Source: CAZART01 sp964487555 (lineage in GTDB: Bacteria; Bacteroidota; Rhodothermia; Rhodothermales; VXPQ01). From it: a stretch of DNA of 18,711 nt. The notes under the pieces are model-generated. The model did not search any database. It was not told where the DNA came from and saw nothing but the letters and a program-made list of their open reading frames with translations. Each line of letters opens with the position of its first letter. The stretch's first letter is position 1. The DNA is taken from positions 1 to 18,711 of the forward strand of contig CAZART010000101.1 of the NCBI GenBank assembly GCA_964487555.1, in the 5' to 3' direction. Shown here piece by piece: positions 1 through 8,314 of the stretch. The translations under genes were made by a program, and so were the position numbers.

Positions 1-1655
1 GTGCTGTCGACCTCCCAGATCCGGTCGGCCATTCGCTTGAGCAGCTTGATGCGCGAGGCGTTGTAGCCGTGGAACGAGCCGGTCTGCATGAAGCCCTTGG
101 ACAGGTCGAACCGGTAACCGTCGATCCCGAATTCTCGGAGCCAGTGGGCGTTGGCGCGGTCGAGCCAGTACTGCACGTACGTGTTCTCGTGATTCAAGTC
201 GAAGAACACGTTGAAATCGTGCCGGGCCGGGACGTTGATGAAGGGGTTCTCGTCATTGCCGCCGTACAGACGCACGAGCGGCGACTCGTCCGCCTGATGG
301 TTGTACACCACGTCGAGGATGACTGCCATCCCGCGCTCATGGGCGGCCCCGACGAGATTCCGTAAATCGTCTGCCGGACCATAATACTTGTCGACGGCGA
401 ACGCAAAGGTCGGATTATAGCCCCACGAGCTGTTGCCGCTGAACTCGGAGACGGGCATCAGCTCGATGGCGTTGACGCCCAGCCGTTCGAGGTAGCCGAG
501 CGTATCGATGAGGGTGGCGAAGTCGTGTTTCGCGAGAAAATCCCGTAGGAGAAGCTCGTAGACTACGAGTTCGTCCTGAGGCGGGCGGCCCTCCCACGGC
601 GCATACGCCGTGGGCATCTCCGGGACTAAATTGAAGACGGAGACGATGCCCTGCGTCTTGCCGGTCGGATATGGCTTCAGATCAGGGTACGTAGTTGCCA
701 TTATCTGCGTGTCGTGCGCCGGATCGAGGATTTTTTCCGAGAACGGATCGGCCAGACGCAGCTCGCCATCGATCAGATACTGGTAGGCGAATTCACCCCC
801 CGGCAGGTTTTCGACCGTGATCCACCAATGGACGCTGTCCTCCCGAAGGGCGTCGCGAAACATCAGGTAGTCGTCCGACACTTCCCAGTCGTTGAAATCG
901 CCGATCAGATGGACGAACTGCTTGCCCGGCGCGAAGAAAGAGAACGTGACGGTATTAAAGGGCGGCCCGTGGGCTGTAGCACCGTCTTCCAGGCCCGGCC
1001 GCGGTTTATCGATCACTGAGGGCGGGATGATGCCGACACTGTCGGAAACCACGTCGCCGGAGGCGTCTATGGCCGCAATCTTGAATTTCGACCCGGAAGG
1101 TACCGGCTCGTCCAGCACGTACCGGAAGATGCCTGTCGCGGCGTCGTAATGGGGCTGACCATCACGGGCTTCATCATTGATCTCAAAGGTAATAGAGGTG
1201 AACTCCCGGCTCCCGAAAAGGCCGGCGGAGACGGCGTGAATCGAGTCGAGATGATTGCCTTCGCGTGCAAGCTGAAAGAGCATCGGGTCCGTGACCGTCA
1301 GGATGGAGTTGTCGTTGTCCTGCGGATTGGTGCGGTCGTTGAGCGGATCGCTTAACCACGTAACGTCGTTGCCGCTCTCGTTGCGGTGCAGATTGATTTT
1401 GTATTCGGTGGTGGTGCCGGCTGAAAAGGAATGCGTATAGACGTACTGTTCGAGAGAATCGACGTAGGTCATTCGGGCCGGCGAGCCGACCGAGATGTTC
1501 CAGCCGTTGAAATCGCCCGGAACGTAGGCCCGCACGAATTCGCCCTCGGGTCCCGGGATGTATCGAAACGTTACGTCAAGCGTCTGTGCTCGGGCCGTCA
1601 TGGACAGCCCGAGCACCGCTACGACTATTACTAATTGTCGAAATCGAACCATCAT
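1..1655 (-). CDS. GH13 amylase-family enzyme with two N-terminal E-set/CBM48-like modules (3' end beyond window)
   Basis: Reading the minus strand from ATG at 1655 gives an open frame of 551 complete codons that runs off the left edge. Residues 1-24 are a signal peptide ending in ARAQ. Residues 26-200 form a CBM48/E-set-like plus Ig-like module (VPGDFNGW, SDPLNDRTN). Residues 233-315 form a second CBM48 (LIGDFNDW). The GH13 barrel starts near 360. GH13 region I is DVVYNH (448-453) and region II is GYRFDLSKGF with probable nucleophile Asp517; the Glu and second Asp lie beyond the edge. The family hydrolyses or transfers alpha-glucosidic bonds; I cannot assign the subfamily, and an amylase, pullulanase-like or cyclodextrin-degrading enzyme are all possible. 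The start lies 3 nt after the CGTase stop, so translational coupling is likely; a second ATG follows at once (1652) and no strong Shine-Dalgarno is visible. A T9SS tail is expected from the neighbours but is not in view. Confidence 0.9.
   Translation of the reverse strand, partial: MMVRFRQLVIVVAVLGLSMTARAQTLDVTFRYIPGPEGEFVRAYVPGDFNGWNISVGSPARMTYVDSLEQYVYTHSFSAGTTTEYKINLHRNESGNDVTWLSDPLNDRTNPQDNDNSILTVTDPMLFQLAREGNHLDSIHAVSAGLFGSREFTSITFEINDEARDGQPHYDAATGIFRYVLDEPVPSGSKFKIAAIDASGDVVSDSVGIIPPSVIDKPRPGLEDGATAHGPPFNTVTFSFFAPGKQFVHLIGDFNDWEVSDDYLMFRDALREDSVHWWITVENLPGGEFAYQYLIDGELRLADPFSEKILDPAHDTQIMATTYPDLKPYPTGKTQGIVSVFNLVPEMPTAYAPWEGRPPQDELVVYELLLRDFLAKHDFATLIDTLGYLERLGVNAIELMPVSEFSGNSSWGYNPTFAFAVDKYYGPADDLRNLVGAAHERGMAVILDVVYNHQADESPLVRLYGGNDENPFINVPARHDFNVFFDLNHENTYVQYWLDRANAHWLREFGIDGYRFDLSKGFMQTGSFHGYNASRIKLLKRMADRIWEVDS
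1056..1580 (-). repeat. Duplicated CBM48-like/Ig-like module, copy in the partial GH13 gene
   Basis: Residues 26-200 of the partial GH13 protein parallel residues 374-556 of the GH53-GH13 fusion over their whole length. Shared blocks include LDVTFRY, MTYVDSLEQ, SDPLNDRTNP, VTDPMLFQ (ITDPMLFQ in the other copy) and FRYVL. Short DNA stretches are nearly identical, for example around 1329-1350 and 1449-1471. This indicates a duplication within the locus. Confidence 0.88.
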
Positions 1656-1658
1656 GTA

Positions 1659-1937
1659 CTACCGGGCCAGTGTGACCATTTTCGTGATGCGGCGGTCGTA
1701 CGTCTCTATCTGATAGAAATAAACGCCGCTCGGCAAGCCGTGGGCGTCAAAATCGACGCGATGCCGTCCGGGCGATTGGATGTCGTCCACGAGGGCGGCG
1801 ACCGTCCGGCCGAGCAGGTCCACCACGCGAAGCGTAACGTGCTGGGTCTCCGGCAGCGAAAACTCGAGGGACGTCGATTCACTGAAGGGATTCGGATACG
1901 CATCCTGGAGCGCAAATTCGAAGGCCACTTCCTCGGT
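1659..1937 (-). other. T9SS sorting domain of the CGTase
   Basis: Residues about 718-809 form a type A sorting domain. YPNPF opens it, a V-x-D-L-L-G-R strand motif follows, and it ends with SGVYFYQIE and a basic tail (KMVTLAR). It replaces the simple C-terminal end seen after CBM20 in Firmicute CGTases. By family knowledge such domains direct export across the outer membrane and are cleaved or anchored at the surface. Confidence 0.85.
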
Positions 1938-4088
1938 CTGAGCAGGCCCGCCCTTTCCCGTTCCCTGCCAGAAGACGACGACCTCTCCCGGCGCAGTCGA
2001 AGGCGACGTAAAGGAGTGATTCGAGCAGCATTCCCAGACGACGTTGCCGCTCGCGTCTTTTTTAATGAATTTGTACTCGAGGAACGTTCCTCCGGGCACG
2101 TTGACGTCATAGTACCAGTCGGGATACTGATACATAATTTGATTGAAGGTCGGTCCGATGGCCTCACTCGTGTTCCATTCCTCCAATTCGTGAACGCCGC
2201 CGACCAGGTATACGTTTTGCCCCCAGGATGTCGTGGCGTCCTTCACGACGAATCGAACCGAAACCTGATCGCCGGAGAGCACTTCGAATCGCTCGTACGT
2301 ACCACTGCCGCCTCCGGAGCGGGTGACCGTGACGTCGCGATAGCCGGCACTCACCGATGGCACAGTCACTTCGATGCGCGTGTCGCTCCACGAGACGATG
2401 GCCGCCGAGGCCGTTCCAAACTGAACCGTTCCGGCCGATGAGCCGAAGCCCTCACCGTGGATGGTCACCGGTTGTCCGGTGCGGCCGAGCATCGGGATCA
2501 TCTGGCCGATCGACGGCGACGCAGCCGAGCCGTTATTCGCCCATACGGCGGATCGGCCCGGGCCCAGCCAGAACGAGTCCACCGAACCATCGCCGTTCAC
2601 GGTGATGCTGAACCCGTCGAGCAGACCCGCGAGCTCATCCGCGTACGACGCTGCCGGCAGCGCGGTGAATAGCCCCGTGACGTGGTGCCAGGTCGACGTG
2701 CTACGATTGACGGCGACGAGCGCGACGTCATTGCCGAACGTCCGCTCGTAGATAAAGACGTCGCTATTGATCCAGCGCTCCTGCGTCCCGCCGTAGGCCA
2801 GTGCGGCGTTCGTGCGGCGAAGGGGCGCCAGCTTTTTGATGACCTGATAGGCCCTCGTGCTCCGGCTGAAGGACGACATCATCTTCCGATTGTCCGGATC
2901 GCCATTGCCGGTGAGATACTGTTCGGTACCATAGTAGATGTTCGGCACGCCGCGGGAGGTCAGCGCCACGACCAGGGCGAGGTCCGTCTTGCGCGTGTCT
3001 CCGCCGGCGGTCGAAAAGCGGTCGATATCGTGATTGTCGATAAAGGTGACCTGATCGGCGACCTCGTGATAATCGGACGCCGTGCCGAGAATCATGTTAT
3101 AGAACCCGTTCCAATCATCGGAATTGTCGCGCAGTACCTGACGAATCTTCTGTCCGAATCGAAAATCAAGCAGGCTCATGCCGCTTTCATTGGCGAAAAA
3201 GTGGTTCTCCGGATCGACTTCGCCGGCGCCGAGGAACCATTCACCGAACGTAAACACCGGCCGATGGCCGTAAATCTCGTCCATGAAGGTCTTTTGCCAT
3301 CCGAACGACATGTGCTTGACGGCATCCATCCGGATTCCGTCGATGCCGCGATCCAGCCAACCCTTGATGGCCTGGTTCATATAGTTGTCTACGAACGGGG
3401 CTTGCTGGTTCAGGTCCGCCAGGTTGAAAAGACTCCGGTAGATCCCGTCTTCGTACGTAGAGAAGGAGGTTTCCCCGTTGTGATGGAAGTAGCCGTTCGG
3501 GTCGTTCGATAGCGACGCGACGAACGTTCCGTTGTCATAAAGGGCTCCGTTCTCCATGAACGACGGATTGCCCTCGTCCGCCGAGGACGTGTGGTTCGGC
3601 GCAAAATCGATCACGACCTTCATGCCGTTCGCATGCGCCGTGTTGATGAGGTTCTGGAAGTCGGAAAAACTGCCGAAGAACGGATTCGTCTTCTTAAAAT
3701 CTCTCGCCCAGTACCCGTGGTAGGCTGCCGTCCCGGCCGGATCCGTCGCGGTGGTGTTTTCGACGGGCGGTGAAATCCAGAGCGTCGATACGCCCATTTC
3801 GGTGAGATACCCGTCGTTAATTTTGTCGATCAGGCCCTGCCAATCCCCTCCGCAGTATTTGCGCAGGTTCGTGCATCCTGAGCTGAAGAGGTCGCCAGCC
3901 GGGTTGTTGGCGGAATTTCCATCGCTAAACCGATCGGTTACGACCTGATAGATGACGCCGGACGCGAAGCTGTCGCCGGTTGTCTGGGCGGCCGAAACCT
4001 GGGCCAGGCCGAGCAGCAGAACCAGTGCCGGTACGACCATGTCGCGGAGTCGAGAGCGCCTTGTCGAGCTGTAGTCAAGTAGATTCAT
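1659..4088 (-). CDS. Cyclodextrin glucanotransferase (CGTase)-type GH13 enzyme with CBM20 and T9SS sorting domain
   Basis: This 809-residue secreted protein has the classic five-domain CGTase plan. A signal peptide (1-35) ends in VSAAQ. The catalytic A/B domains span about 40-430, domain C follows to about 517, an IPT/TIG domain D covers 523-605 and a CBM20 starch-binding domain E covers 606-710. The GH13 motifs are all present: DFAPNH (161-166), GIRMDAVKH with nucleophile Asp255, FGEWF with acid/base Glu283, and FIDNHD with Asp354. CGTase hallmarks are the Cys72/Cys79 pair in CTNLRKYC, the central aromatic Phe221 in SLFNLADLNQQ, and the acceptor-site Phe262 and Phe285. From recalled sequences it most resembles Thermoanaerobacter/Bacillus CGTases. 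It lacks the active-site insertion of maltogenic amylases. Residues 722-809 are an added T9SS domain (YPNPFSEST, GRTVAALVD, LPSGVYFYQIET). Expected product: cyclodextrins from starch at the cell surface. Met17 is an alternative start; Met1 gives a basic n-region. Activity is inferred. Confidence 0.93.
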   Translation of the reverse strand: MNLLDYSSTRRSRLRDMVVPALVLLLGLAQVSAAQTTGDSFASGVIYQVVTDRFSDGNSANNPAGDLFSSGCTNLRKYCGGDWQGLIDKINDGYLTEMGVSTLWISPPVENTTATDPAGTAAYHGYWARDFKKTNPFFGSFSDFQNLINTAHANGMKVVIDFAPNHTSSADEGNPSFMENGALYDNGTFVASLSNDPNGYFHHNGETSFSTYEDGIYRSLFNLADLNQQAPFVDNYMNQAIKGWLDRGIDGIRMDAVKHMSFGWQKTFMDEIYGHRPVFTFGEWFLGAGEVDPENHFFANESGMSLLDFRFGQKIRQVLRDNSDDWNGFYNMILGTASDYHEVADQVTFIDNHDIDRFSTAGGDTRKTDLALVVALTSRGVPNIYYGTEQYLTGNGDPDNRKMMSSFSRSTRAYQVIKKLAPLRRTNAALAYGGTQERWINSDVFIYERTFGNDVALVAVNRSTSTWHHVTGLFTALPAASYADELAGLLDGFSITVNGDGSVDSFWLGPGRSAVWANNGSAASPSIGQMIPMLGRTGQPVTIHGEGFGSSAGTVQFGTASAAIVSWSDTRIEVTVPSVSAGYRDVTVTRSGGGSGTYERFEVLSGDQVSVRFVVKDATTSWGQNVYLVGGVHELEEWNTSEAIGPTFNQIMYQYPDWYYDVNVPGGTFLEYKFIKKDASGNVVWECCSNHSFTSPSTAPGEVVVFWQGTGKGGPAQTEEVAFEFALQDAYPNPFSESTSLEFSLPETQHVTLRVVDLLGRTVAALVDDIQSPGRHRVDFDAHGLPSGVYFYQIETYDRRITKMVTLAR

Positions 4089-4228
4089 GACATCAGTGGT
4101 TGGGTGAACGCGTAAACGGAGATTCTATGTGAGAGGAATGGAATCACTTTACGGTTCATGGTCTGCTCAACGGAACACCTGGCGAGGTGGTAATAGCATC
4201 CAGAAAGTTTCGAAGTCCGTGGGATGGA
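4089..4228. other. 140-nt spacer between the GH53-GH13 gene and the CGTase gene
   Basis: This is the longest gap in the window. On the minus strand it holds a small stem-loop (5-bp CACCT/AGGTG, positions 4176-4189) and a TAGAAT hexamer (4127-4122), 33 nt before the CGTase ATG. The hexamer matches a sigma-70 -10 box at five of six positions but has no convincing -35, and no Bacteroidota TAnnTTTG element is visible. A separate CGTase promoter is possible but unproven. No strong terminator follows the upstream stop. Confidence 0.3.
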
Positions 4229-4501
4229 TTACTTTATCAGCGCCATCATTTTCGAGACCGTTCGCGCCGGTGTCTCGAGCTTATAGACGTACACGCCCGA
4301 GGCCAGCTCGCTGCCGTCGAACGACACACGGTGGGTCGCCGCCGGCTGCACGCCGTCGACCAGTGTCGCCACGGTGCGTCCCATCAGGTCGTACACGCGA
4401 ATCCGAACGTGCTGCGTCCGATCGATCGAATATTCTATGGTGGTCGCCGGATTGAACGGATTCGGGTAGTTCTGATGCAGAGCGGGCCGTTCGGGAAGCT
4501 C
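4229..4501 (-). other. T9SS sorting domain of the GH53-GH13 fusion
   Basis: Residues about 1272-1361. They are close in sequence to the tail of the four-module binding protein at 11036-11302: both share NYPNPFNPATT, TQHV, a TLVDGVQ segment, LASGVY, LETP and a final MALIK. The DNA is also recognisably alike, so these two tails are recent relatives. Confidence 0.88.
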
Positions 4502-7500
4502 CGTCGAACCCTCCTCGGCACCGGTGTAGACGGCGCCGAAGGGAAGGCGCGGGAGATCCGGCACCTTGAAATCCACGTCGCCGGCCGTGACGTAAATCGC
4601 GGTTTCATAGGCTGGGAGCGTCACGGTAAAGCCGTCGAGCTCCGAATCGGTAAAGCTGGAATCGGCGAAAAGGTGCGTATACGAGATTGGGCCGTCCGTC
4701 GTCATTTCGACGTGTGCCGTCGGATTGATCGAGATCGTTCGGGGTTCGCCGGCGAAATTGATCAGGACGACCGCATTCTCGTCGAGATAAGGCCGCACGT
4801 AGGCATACACCCCATTCGCCGTTTGCAGCGTGGTCAGATCCTGTGTCCAGAACGCCGGGAACGTCGTTCGGGCGTGGGATAAGAGCTGATGCGTGCGGGC
4901 GAACGCGCCATTGTTGTCCGTCTGCCAGGAGACCGGTCGGCGCCGCTCGTCGCCGCCGACGTTGCCGAAGCTAACCTCCTGGCCCTGATAGATCATAGGG
5001 ATTCCGGTGGTGGTCAGCAGGAAACCGGTGAGCGGCAGGATGCGGTCGGCATTGCCTGCGAGGACCTTAGCGATACGCGTCTCGTCGTGGTTTTCGAGGA
5101 ACCGGAAGTAGCGGGCGTTCGGGCCCGGCCAGAAGTCGTTGTTGTGCGCGTAGGTATCGTAGTTGCGGAGGATGGCATACGTGCCGCGGATCGCTTCGAA
5201 ATAGAAATTCCAGTCATAGCCGGCGTCGATACCGCCGACGACCGCGTTGCCGTTGTCATCGTCAGCGTAGTACACCTCGGTGCTCGAGCCGGTGCCGGCG
5301 ATCTCACCGAGAAGCCAGGCATCCGGCTTGATGCGTTTCATCAGCCGGCGGATCGGCGTTCCGAAGCGGTCGGGACCGTAGCGACGCCACGGCCCCCAGT
5401 ATACGTCGAAGCGCCAGCCGTCGATCTTGAATTCGCGGACCCAGTAGGCGAGCACGTCCAGCATCCGCGCCTGTAGGTCGTCATCATCCCAATTGACGTT
5501 CGCCAGGTCGCCGAAGCCGTCATATTTGCGATAGAGATTACGACCGCCTTCGGCCTGCCAGATTTCGGGAAGATTCGGCCCGCGGTTGTCGAGGCCGCGG
5601 TTGTGTGCGCTGGGTTCGGTCTGTAGATGGTCGTAGAAGGGCGAATCCTCGCCGAGATCTCTGACGGATTCCACCCACGGGTGGACGGGCGAGACGTGAC
5701 TCGGTGTAACATCCAGAATGACCCTCAGCCCCAACGCATGGGCTCTCGCGACGAGCTCTTTGAAGTCTTCGTTGGTACCCAGCTTGGGATCAACGTTATA
5801 GAAGTCCGTGACGTTGTAGCCGCCGGACAGCTGATCCATAAACTGGTTGACGAAAATCGGCATGAACCAGATCGTGGTGAAGCCCATCTCGGCGATGTAG
5901 TCGAGCTCGTCCGTAATCTCGTCGAAGCGGCGACCGGGCGAGGCCGGCGTGCCCGACGCTTCGGTGGGTCCAAAGCTGAGCGGGAAAATCTCGTAGACAA
6001 CGGCGCGGTTGATCCATGCCGCTGTTTCGGCGTAGTGCATCGGGCGGACCCTTCCATTTTCCTCGACTATGACTGCAACCCGAAGAAAATCCTTCGTCCC
6101 GTCGCGTGCTTCGAGTTTCACATCGAAGTAGAGTTCGCCCGGTCCTGCAGCCGTCCCGCCGATTCCTTTGCCATCCAGCTGATACATAAGCGGTCCATCC
6201 AGAGCCACCGTACTGGCCGTCGAGTCGAATGCCCAGGCCGCAGAATCGAAGTCATTTCCCGATCGTCCCGGCGCCGGCGACAGTCCGATGTTGAAGTTTC
6301 GACCTTCGCCGGTGACAGTGACTGTAACGACGGAATCCGAGAGCGGATGATCGCGGCGGGTGATGCGGAGCGTGTCGGAGGTGAACTCGGCGTCGTCGAC
6401 GACCGCCCGCAGCGTGAAGGCATTCGCCCCGCGATCGAGGTCGACGAGAGCCGTAACGACGCCGTTGTCGACACTCACGGTAGATTCGGCGTTGTTTCCG
6501 ATGAGTGTAGCCTGCGTAAGCGCCGGGTCCACCGTGCCGTCCTGGCGGGTGACGCTTCCGTGTATCCGGGCGTCATCCACAAACGTCTCGTAGTCGGGCG
6601 TCCGCCACGTTACCGGCGGCTGAATTTCGCCGATTTCTATCGAGACGTCCGTTCCCATTGAATCCGTGGCCGCGAGCTTGAACTGCGAGCCGGCTTTGAT
6701 CGGCTGCTCGAGCACGTAGCGAAAGACGCCGCTCGCGCGGTCGAAATACGGCAGGCCGTCCCGCGCAATGCCGTTCACCTCGAAGGTGATCGCGGCCACG
6801 CCGTTCGAGCTGAAGATGCCGGCCGATACCGCGTCGATGCGGCCCTCGCTGTCGAGTTCGCGAGCAGGCTGGAAGAGCATCGGGTCGGTGATCGTGACGA
6901 CGGAGTTGTTGTTGTCAGCGGGATTCGTGCGGTCGTTGAGCGGATCGGAGATCCAGGCCCAGTCGCTGCCGGAGCCGTCGTGGTGAAAATGGACTTTGTA
7001 CTGATACGTCTGATCGATCTGCAGCGTCGTGGCGTAGAGCCACTGTTCGAGCGAATCGACGTAGGTCATCTGCGACGCGTCTCCGACGGATATGCGACCT
7101 GCATCGTTATTCCCCCAATTGTTGAATTCTCCAGGTAGGAACGCTCGCACGAAGTCGTCCTCAGGCTCGGGCACATAGCGAAACGTGACGTCGAGCTGAG
7201 TGGCCGGAGGGGGCAATCCGCCCAGCGCGTTGGCCGATGCGAGGAGCTCACCTTCGAAATCAAAGAGGGCCAGGTTCTCCCAAGGCGAGCCGAAGCCGGG
7301 CGCCGGGATGTGGGTCGGCTCCCAGTAGACGACGCCGCGACCACGGCCGTCGGGTGCTCTTTGGAGCACGGCGTAGAGGCTGTCGATGAAACGCCGTTGT
7401 CCGTCCACACTGGCCGGGAAGCCGGTATGGAGATGACCGGGTAGGCCGACGATATTGTTCTCGTTGTCTCCCCATCCCAATGTCCATGGATACGCCGTTT

Positions 7501-8314
7501 CGACGACGACGATATCTTTGTCATATCGCGCGGCGAGCGCGTTTACGTTCGCTTCCAGATCGGACAATTCGCCGTGCCACCATGGATAGAAGGACAACCC
7601 GATGACGTCGAAATCGACGCCGTGCGCCGCGAGGTTGTCGTAAAACCACCGGCTTCCTGAGACATCCCCGCCGCTGTGGATGTGAATCATCACTTCGACC
7701 GAATCGTCCTCGGTCGTCGCCGCACGAAGGCCTTCAATTCCGGCATTCAACAGCTCGGCGAGCTGCGGCCACTGGTGGTCGTAGCTGCCGCCGACCCGGC
7801 CGTCGGGCCAAAGCATGCCCGGACGGATTTCGTTTCCGACCTGCACCATCTGCGGCGTGGCGCCCTCCTCTTTCAGCGAGGACACGACGTAGTCGGTATA
7901 GGCGCGGACACTATCGGCGAGTACGTCGAACTCAAGATTGGACCAGGCCGCCGGCTTTGTTTGACGACCGGGATCAGCCCACGTATCCGAATAGTGAATG
8001 TCGAGCAGGAACGACATCCCCAGCTCCCGAATGCGCTTCGCCATCTGGATGGTGCGCGGCAGGTTATTGTAGCCCGTCGCCGGCGTGTGCCAGAGGCGCA
8101 GCCGTATCCAATTTACGCCGTGGTTATGAAGAATGGTGAGGGCGTCGTTCTCGGCGCCGTTGTCGGTGAACGTGGCGTAGTGAGACTCCAGTCGGTTGAG
8201 GTGCGAGACGTCCGCACCGCGGATCACGTCCTGCGCAAAGCCGCGGCCGGCCAGTGCGATGCATGCGAGCGTGAAAATCGCTGAAATCCGAAGACGTGTC
8301 GAGCGGCTGTTCAT
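4229..8314 (-). CDS. GH53 endo-beta-1,4-galactanase / GH13 amylase bifunctional fusion with T9SS sorting domain
   Basis: This 1361-residue secreted protein carries two catalytic domains. After a signal peptide (1-28, GRGFAQ), residues 29-366 are GH53: RGADVSHL near the start, VQVGNEIRPGMLWP with acid/base Glu162, and VVVETAYPW with nucleophile Glu272. GH53 cleaves beta-1,4-galactan of pectin. Residues 374-556 are a CBM48/E-set-like plus Ig-like module (LPGEFNNW, SDPLNDRTN), and further beta-sandwiches run to about 755. Residues 768-1245 are GH13: DVTPSH (868-873), GWRFD with nucleophile Asp970, LLGEIAG with Glu1004, and FLENHDETR with Asp1077. Residues 1272-1361 are a T9SS tail (QNYPNPFNPATT, LASGVYVYKLETP). 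The start ATG overlaps the upstream GH5 stop as ATGA, with GGGGAGG 8 nt upstream. Region I has Ser in place of the usual Asn before His. The frame is unbroken across both halves, so this is a real fusion in this sequence. Both activities are inferred. Confidence 0.93.
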   Translation of the reverse strand: MNSRSTRLRISAIFTLACIALAGRGFAQDVIRGADVSHLNRLESHYATFTDNGAENDALTILHNHGVNWIRLRLWHTPATGYNNLPRTIQMAKRIRELGMSFLLDIHYSDTWADPGRQTKPAAWSNLEFDVLADSVRAYTDYVVSSLKEEGATPQMVQVGNEIRPGMLWPDGRVGGSYDHQWPQLAELLNAGIEGLRAATTEDDSVEVMIHIHSGGDVSGSRWFYDNLAAHGVDFDVIGLSFYPWWHGELSDLEANVNALAARYDKDIVVVETAYPWTLGWGDNENNIVGLPGHLHTGFPASVDGQRRFIDSLYAVLQRAPDGRGRGVVYWEPTHIPAPGFGSPWENLALFDFEGELLASANALGGLPPPATQLDVTFRYVPEPEDDFVRAFLPGEFNNWGNNDAGRISVGDASQMTYVDSLEQWLYATTLQIDQTYQYKVHFHHDGSGSDWAWISDPLNDRTNPADNNNSVVTITDPMLFQPARELDSEGRIDAVSAGIFSSNGVAAITFEVNGIARDGLPYFDRASGVFRYVLEQPIKAGSQFKLAATDSMGTDVSIEIGEIQPPVTWRTPDYETFVDDARIHGSVTRQDGTVDPALTQATLIGNNAESTVSVDNGVVTALVDLDRGANAFTLRAVVDDAEFTSDTLRITRRDHPLSDSVVTVTVTGEGRNFNIGLSPAPGRSGNDFDSAAWAFDSTASTVALDGPLMYQLDGKGIGGTAAGPGELYFDVKLEARDGTKDFLRVAVIVEENGRVRPMHYAETAAWINRAVVYEIFPLSFGPTEASGTPASPGRRFDEITDELDYIAEMGFTTIWFMPIFVNQFMDQLSGGYNVTDFYNVDPKLGTNEDFKELVARAHALGLRVILDVTPSHVSPVHPWVESVRDLGEDSPFYDHLQTEPSAHNRGLDNRGPNLPEIWQAEGGRNLYRKYDGFGDLANVNWDDDDLQARMLDVLAYWVREFKIDGWRFDVYWGPWRRYGPDRFGTPIRRLMKRIKPDAWLLGEIAGTGSSTEVYYADDDNGNAVVGGIDAGYDWNFYFEAIRGTYAILRNYDTYAHNNDFWPGPNARYFRFLENHDETRIAKVLAGNADRILPLTGFLLTTTGIPMIYQGQEVSFGNVGGDERRRPVSWQTDNNGAFARTHQLLSHARTTFPAFWTQDLTTLQTANGVYAYVRPYLDENAVVLINFAGEPRTISINPTAHVEMTTDGPISYTHLFADSSFTDSELDGFTVTLPAYETAIYVTAGDVDFKVPDLPRLPFGAVYTGAEEGSTELPERPALHQNYPNPFNPATTIEYSIDRTQHVRIRVYDLMGRTVATLVDGVQPAATHRVSFDGSELASGVYVYKLETPARTVSKMMALIK
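6647..7195 (-). repeat. Duplicated CBM48-like/Ig-like module, copy in the GH53-GH13 fusion
   Basis: Residues 374-556 sit exactly between the GH53 and GH13 catalytic parts and are the partner of the copy at 1056-1580. The GH53 domain ends a few residues before, at a Pro-rich GLPPPATQ linker. The module's N-terminus here therefore matches the point where mature protein begins in the other gene. This suggests a GH53 unit was joined upstream of a pre-existing CBM-GH13 enzyme. Confidence 0.88.

Noticed and set aside
1635..2441. 268-residue plus-strand open frame
   Set aside because: Covers the CBM20 and sorting tail of the CGTase on the opposite strand; antisense artefact.
1659..4088. CGTase gene as maltogenic alpha-amylase
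   Set aside because: The short active-site insertion typical of maltogenic amylases before the central aromatic residue is absent, and Phe221 and Phe262 match CGTases.
4122..4127. TAGAAT as a firm promoter for the CGTase gene
   Set aside because: No acceptable -35 at 16-18 nt and no Bacteroidota-type element; kept only as a weak possibility in the spacer entry.
5627..6661. 344-residue plus-strand open frame
   Set aside because: Antisense to the GH13 part of the fusion, where catalytic motifs on the minus strand are clear; no domain seen.
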